This document shows, piece by piece, positions 6,280-7,275 of a DNA stretch of 7,275 nt; position 1 is the stretch's first letter, and every line of letters starts with the position of its first letter. Origin of the DNA: Chloroflexota bacterium (GTDB lineage Bacteria > Chloroflexota > Anaerolineae > Promineifilales > Promineifilaceae). The notes below the pieces were generated by a model, which saw only the letters and a program-made list of their open reading frames with translations, had not been told where the DNA came from and ran no database searches. The position numbers and the translations under genes are program-made. Where the stretch lies: NCBI GenBank assembly GCA_020353135.1, contig CP070688.1, positions 1,242,526-1,249,800 of the forward strand, given 5' to 3'.

Positions 6280-7245
6280 TCACTCGGCTTCCGTCTCTGA
6301 TTCGTCTGCTTCCAGGAAACCTTTTTCTTCAAGCTGGGCTTTGAGCTCCTGAAGCGATTTATCTCCGAAATTACGGATGGCCAGCATCGTCTCTTCACCC
6401 TTGTCGAGCATGTCCAGCAACTCACCGACCTTGGTGATGCCGGTTCGCTTCAACGAATTGAAAACGCGAACGCTCAGATCCAGCTGCTCGATCGGCGTAT
6501 CATAAAGCTCGTTTGGAATCGCTTCGACAACTTCTTCCGGTTCGACCGGCAATAGGCTTTCCTCGCTGATTCCAGCCACTGGCCGCAGATGCTGTACCAT
6601 AATCTGGGCTGACTGAGCCAAAGCTTCTTCGGGCCTAACACTTCCGTCGGTCCAGACCTCCATGATAATCCTATCATAGTCGGCCACCTGGCCCACGCGG
6701 GTCTTTTCTACTTCATAACCAACGCGCTGAATCGGGCTGAACAAAGCATCCACCGGTAACTCGCCAATGGGCAAACGGCCACGCTCCTCGGCCGGTGAAT
6801 AACCACGGCCGGTCTCGGCCATCAGGTCGACCTCAAGAAACGCTTCATCCGAATCTACCGTAAACAGGTATAGATCCGGATTGATGACCTCCACTTCAGG
6901 CGGTACGGCTAAGTCGGCCGCGGTGACCACGCCGGCGCCGCGTACCTCAAGCCTTAACCGTGCGCTGTCAGCCCCGTGGAGGCGAAGGCGGATTTGTTTA
7001 ACGTTCAGGATGAATTCCATCATGTCCTCTCGAACATGCGGAATTGCCGAAAACTCGTGCGGCACATCGGTCACGCGAACCGAAGTGATGGCCGCGCCAG
7101 GCAGCGACGCCAATAATACGCGACGCAGTGAGTTTCCTAATGTTGTGCCATAGCCACGTTCAAGGGGCCCGATAACAAACCGGCCGTACTTGTGCGACAT
7201 GGCTGTGCTTTCAATCTTTGGTAGAACTAAATTCGCTATTGTCAA
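6280..7245 (-). CDS. rpoA: DNA-directed RNA polymerase subunit alpha
   Basis: The alpha dimer nucleates RNA polymerase assembly and its C-terminal domain touches UP elements and activators. The 321-residue protein has the alpha-NTD (about 1-225) with YGRFVIGPLERGYGTTLGNS (20-39) and SLRRVLLASLPGAAITSVRV (39-58). A flexible linker (about 226-250) follows, then the alpha-CTD (251-311). In the CTD, LSVRVFNSLKRTGI and NFGDKSLQELK align with E. coli so that Arg260 and Asn263 correspond to Arg265 and Asn268, and Lys296 and Ser297 to Lys298 and Ser299, so DNA-contact residues are kept. The C-terminus is acidic (EADESETEAE). The start is TTG at 7245: GGGGAGG lies seven bases upstream (7259-7253) and an in-frame TAA is at 7264-7266. 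The first ATG (7200) would remove the conserved LVLPKIE strand. Confidence 0.98.
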   Translation of the reverse strand: MTIANLVLPKIESTAMSHKYGRFVIGPLERGYGTTLGNSLRRVLLASLPGAAITSVRVTDVPHEFSAIPHVREDMMEFILNVKQIRLRLHGADSARLRLEVRGAGVVTAADLAVPPEVEVINPDLYLFTVDSDEAFLEVDLMAETGRGYSPAEERGRLPIGELPVDALFSPIQRVGYEVEKTRVGQVADYDRIIMEVWTDGSVRPEEALAQSAQIMVQHLRPVAGISEESLLPVEPEEVVEAIPNELYDTPIEQLDLSVRVFNSLKRTGITKVGELLDMLDKGEETMLAIRNFGDKSLQELKAQLEEKGFLEADESETEAE

Positions 7246-7252
7246 GGTAATA

Positions 7253-7259
7253 CCTCCCC
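7253..7259 (-). promoter_or_regulatory. Strong ribosome-binding site supporting the TTG start of rpoA
   Basis: GGGGAGG on the minus strand is followed by the seven-base spacer TATTACC and then TTG. No ATG or GTG is available in frame before the upstream stop, so this site decides the start. Confidence 0.85.
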
Positions 7260-7275
7260 AACCTTATCAGCTACA

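Noticed and set aside
6270..6425. Upstream extension of the rplQ reading frame into rpoA
   Set aside because: It is the antisense-free shadow frame of the rpoA C-terminus. L17 homology starts exactly at the ATG at 6269.
7267..7275. TGT AGC TGA on the minus strand as a possible end of rpsD upstream of rpoA
   Set aside because: rpsD is the expected upstream neighbour, but two codons and a stop cannot identify a gene.

Overview
The window is about 56% GC by eye. It holds a housekeeping block typical of a bacterial chromosome, most likely from the phylum Chloroflexota (Anaerolineae-like). That placement is an inference from four things: the gene order rpoA-rplQ-truA-rplM-rpsI on one strand; the character of the RpoA, L17 and S9 proteins; a TrmB with a long C-terminal extension; and an adjacent YabN-type methylase-MazG fusion followed by a membrane-anchored SH3b protein. 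No mobile element, tRNA, rRNA or CRISPR array is visible.

Layout from right to left, following the dominant minus-strand transcription. rpoA (7245-6280) uses a TTG start behind a strong GGGGAGG ribosome-binding site. It is followed by rplQ (6269-5841), truA (5771-5043), rplM (4969-4535) and rpsI (4523-4113), all with short gaps. They form one operon for RNA polymerase alpha, ribosomal proteins L17, L13 and S9, and a tRNA pseudouridine synthase. A rho-independent terminator (4023-3990) closes the operon. It runs directly into the ribosome-binding site of the next gene, the methylase-MazG fusion (3978-2470). That gene overlaps by GTGA a 208-residue protein with two membrane helices, a Thr-rich linker and a C-terminal SH3b domain (2473-1847).

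Left of these, a plus-strand gene (1349-1822) converges on the SH3b gene. It is an arginase from which the middle of the protein has been lost in frame, removing nearly all metal ligands while the start, ribosome-binding site and stop remain intact. It is divergent from trmB (1207-221, minus), the tRNA m7G46 methyltransferase, which has a 130-residue extension and a promoter whose position predicts a leaderless mRNA. The first 220 bases hold only the possible end of a plus-strand gene (to 69) and a hairpin.

Functionally, the right two thirds is transcription and translation machinery plus nucleotide clean-up. Nothing here amounts to a new multi-gene system. The points most worth checking are the internally deleted arginase, the terminator sitting against the mazG ribosome-binding site, and the mazG-coupled membrane SH3b protein.
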